From the NCBI RefSeq assembly GCF_042646425.1, contig NZ_JBHRTR010000002.1, positions 1-45,932 of the forward strand: a stretch of 45,932 nt of DNA. Direction: 5' to 3'. The position numbers and the translations under genes were made by a program. Shown in pieces: positions 45,018 through 45,932 of the stretch. Origin of the DNA: Marinibaculum pumilum. Lineage in GTDB: Bacteria > Pseudomonadota > Alphaproteobacteria > Ferrovibrionales > Ferrovibrionaceae. Every line of letters begins with the position of its first letter. The first letter of the stretch is position 1. Under the pieces are notes generated by a model, which made no database searches, was not told the origin of the DNA, and saw only the letters and a list, made by a program, of their open reading frames with translations.

Positions 45018-45141
45018 GGGTTCGCATAATCTTTTCTCTTCGACGCGCCTCCCTGTTGCCGTCGCCCTCGGGCTTGGCCCGAGGGGCACGACGGGACAGG
45101 GACGCCGCGCGGCTTCACCGTCTTGCCACGATCCTCGGGTC
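45018..45141 (+). repeat. Dispersed repeat, copy B, with palindromic modules
   Basis: Positions 45018-45074 match copy A (74-133) in reverse orientation. A palindrome, CCTCGGG-CTTGG-CCCGAGG (45066-45084), overlaps its end. A second module begins at 45124 and shares 18 identical bases with 197-214, but is cut after the first palindrome arm at 45141, where IS-like sequence starts. The segment fills the gap between the SDR gene and the transposase gene. Confidence 0.65.
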
Positions 45142-45932
45142 AGGCCCAGTGCTGTCCGGCACATTGCTTGCTCATGTGAGTTTGAGTTCGAGTTGCGGGC
45201 CGGTTTCGGGTGTTCGCTTCCTGTCTCTTCGTTCGATGCGATTGACGAGTGTCGCCACCTCGATGCGGTGGAATAGGGCATGCTGAATGCTTCTGGTGAA
45301 GTGACCGAACGCCTTTTTCGTCCTGGAGGCGCGGTGCATGAGCTTGAGCAGGAGGTAGGTGATGATCGCCGTGGCAACCTGGAGGCGGACGGCGTTTTCG
45401 GATCGGCCGAGGAAGTGCCGTATCCTGAGGTTCTGCTTGATCCACCGGAAGAACAGCTCGATCTGCCAGCGTGTCCTGTAGAGCTCGGAGATCTCGGCGG
45501 CCGGACTTTCCAGGTCGTTGCTGAACAGGCGCAGGACCTTTCCGGTGTCCAGGGTGACGGTGACCATCCGACCAGGCCTGTCGAAAGGGTTGTGGCGGTT
45601 GCGCGCCATGCGCATGGGCAGGCGAACGACCTGGTCGGCGATGACATTGCTGCCGCTGGGTACGACCCGGTTCTCCAGGACGGTGACGGACGTGTTCTTC
45701 TTCAGGCGGGTGACGAAGGTGCAGCCTTTCGTGTCGAGGTCCGCCCAGAAGCCGAAGTCGTAATAGCCCAGGTCGAAGATATAGGTGGCGCCGTTCTCGA
45801 CCGGCAGCCGCTCCTTGGCGACGGTGATGTCGTTGGTGTTGGCGGCCGTGACTTCGTAGAAGACCGGCAGCGCCGCCTTCGGGTCGAAGACGACATGCAC
45901 CTTTGCGGCGATCTTGCCGTTCTGGAACCGGG
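45142..45932 (-). mobile_element. IS4-family insertion sequence, partial (cut by window end)
   Basis: The transposase gene and its short flank occupy the right edge. The probable IS end is near 45142-45160, where the palindromic repeat breaks off and AGGCCCAGTGCTGTCCGGCA begins; the other end lies outside the window. The exact terminal repeat and target duplication cannot be set without it. Confidence 0.7.
45172..45932 (-). CDS. IS4-family transposase, 5' end beyond the window
   Basis: The visible 253 or so residues form the C-terminal part of a DDE transposase. The second catalytic Asp is in YIFDLGYYDFGF. The IS4 signature Y-x2-R-x3-E-x6-K is exact in YRTRWQIELFFRWIK, followed by the typical FLGRSENAVRLQVATAIITYLLLK. 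The reading frame stays open through the right edge (RFQNGKIAAKVHVVFD just inside it), so the start and the first catalytic Asp are outside. No frameshift or stop is seen, so the element may be intact. The protein ends QLELKLT, a few dozen bases from the IS end. Confidence 0.92.
   Translation of the reverse strand, partial: RFQNGKIAAKVHVVFDPKAALPVFYEVTAANTNDITVAKERLPVENGATYIFDLGYYDFGFWADLDTKGCTFVTRLKKNTSVTVLENRVVPSGSNVIADQVVRLPMRMARNRHNPFDRPGRMVTVTLDTGKVLRLFSNDLESPAAEISELYRTRWQIELFFRWIKQNLRIRHFLGRSENAVRLQVATAIITYLLLKLMHRASRTKKAFGHFTRSIQHALFHRIEVATLVNRIERRDRKRTPETGPQLELKLT

Overview
The window is chromosomal DNA from a high-GC alphaproteobacterium, most likely of the Rhodospirillales/Azospirillum-like type. 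The reasons are the GC-rich third codon positions, the presence of alphaproteobacteria-typical families (DUF4167, DUF1178, an NDUFAF5-like methyltransferase, UbiG) and a gene order familiar from that class: methyltransferase-comF-grxC-nitrilase, then DUF1178-ubiG-lysC-ptsP, then rodZ-ispG-hisS-prfA-prmC-DUF4167-clpB. The genus is an inference; no rRNA or tRNA gene is present to test it.

Positions 1-30,500 are conserved housekeeping genes. secA (minus) diverges from a periplasmic parvulin isomerase, followed by argJ and a mutT-type NUDIX gene. After a dispersed palindromic repeat come a CPA2 cation/proton antiporter, an NDUFAF5-like methyltransferase, comF, grxC, a Nit-type amidase, a second methyltransferase, a DUF1178 gene, ubiG, and lysC with ptsP. 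rodZ leads into ispG, hisS, prfA and prmC. A 790-bp gene-free stretch, with a candidate promoter and a hairpin-rich leader, precedes the DUF4167 gene. clpB follows behind a sigma-32-like promoter and is closed by a strong terminator. A Tat-exported multicopper oxidase and an M23 peptidase complete this part, separated by an unusually long hairpin.

Positions 30,800-45,000 are an accessory metabolic region. An AraC-type regulator diverges from an aldo/keto reductase and a luciferase-like oxidoreductase. A five-gene minus-strand operon (39,505 down to 34,083) encodes a ribose-type ABC importer (binding protein, double ATPase, permease), an alpha/beta hydrolase and an IclR regulator, and starts behind an AT-rich nested palindrome. 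A second, paralogous ABC importer (43,780 down to 40,178) diverges from an SDR dehydrogenase. Each of these two divergent promoters carries a LacI-type 14-bp operator, so the two transcription units are probably co-regulated by a LacI-family protein not encoded here. The whole region looks like uptake and oxidation or hydrolysis of sugar-like or lactone-like compounds; the actual substrates cannot be read from sequence.

The right edge holds the 3' part of an IS4-family transposase gene. The IS end abuts a palindromic repeat that also occurs intact near position 200. I found no CRISPR array, prophage, defence system or clearly new multi-gene system. The most interesting items are regulatory: the paired LacI-type operators, the nested palindrome at 39,629-39,666, the structured leader of the DUF4167 gene, the 54-nt hairpin at 28,766, and the dispersed repeats.
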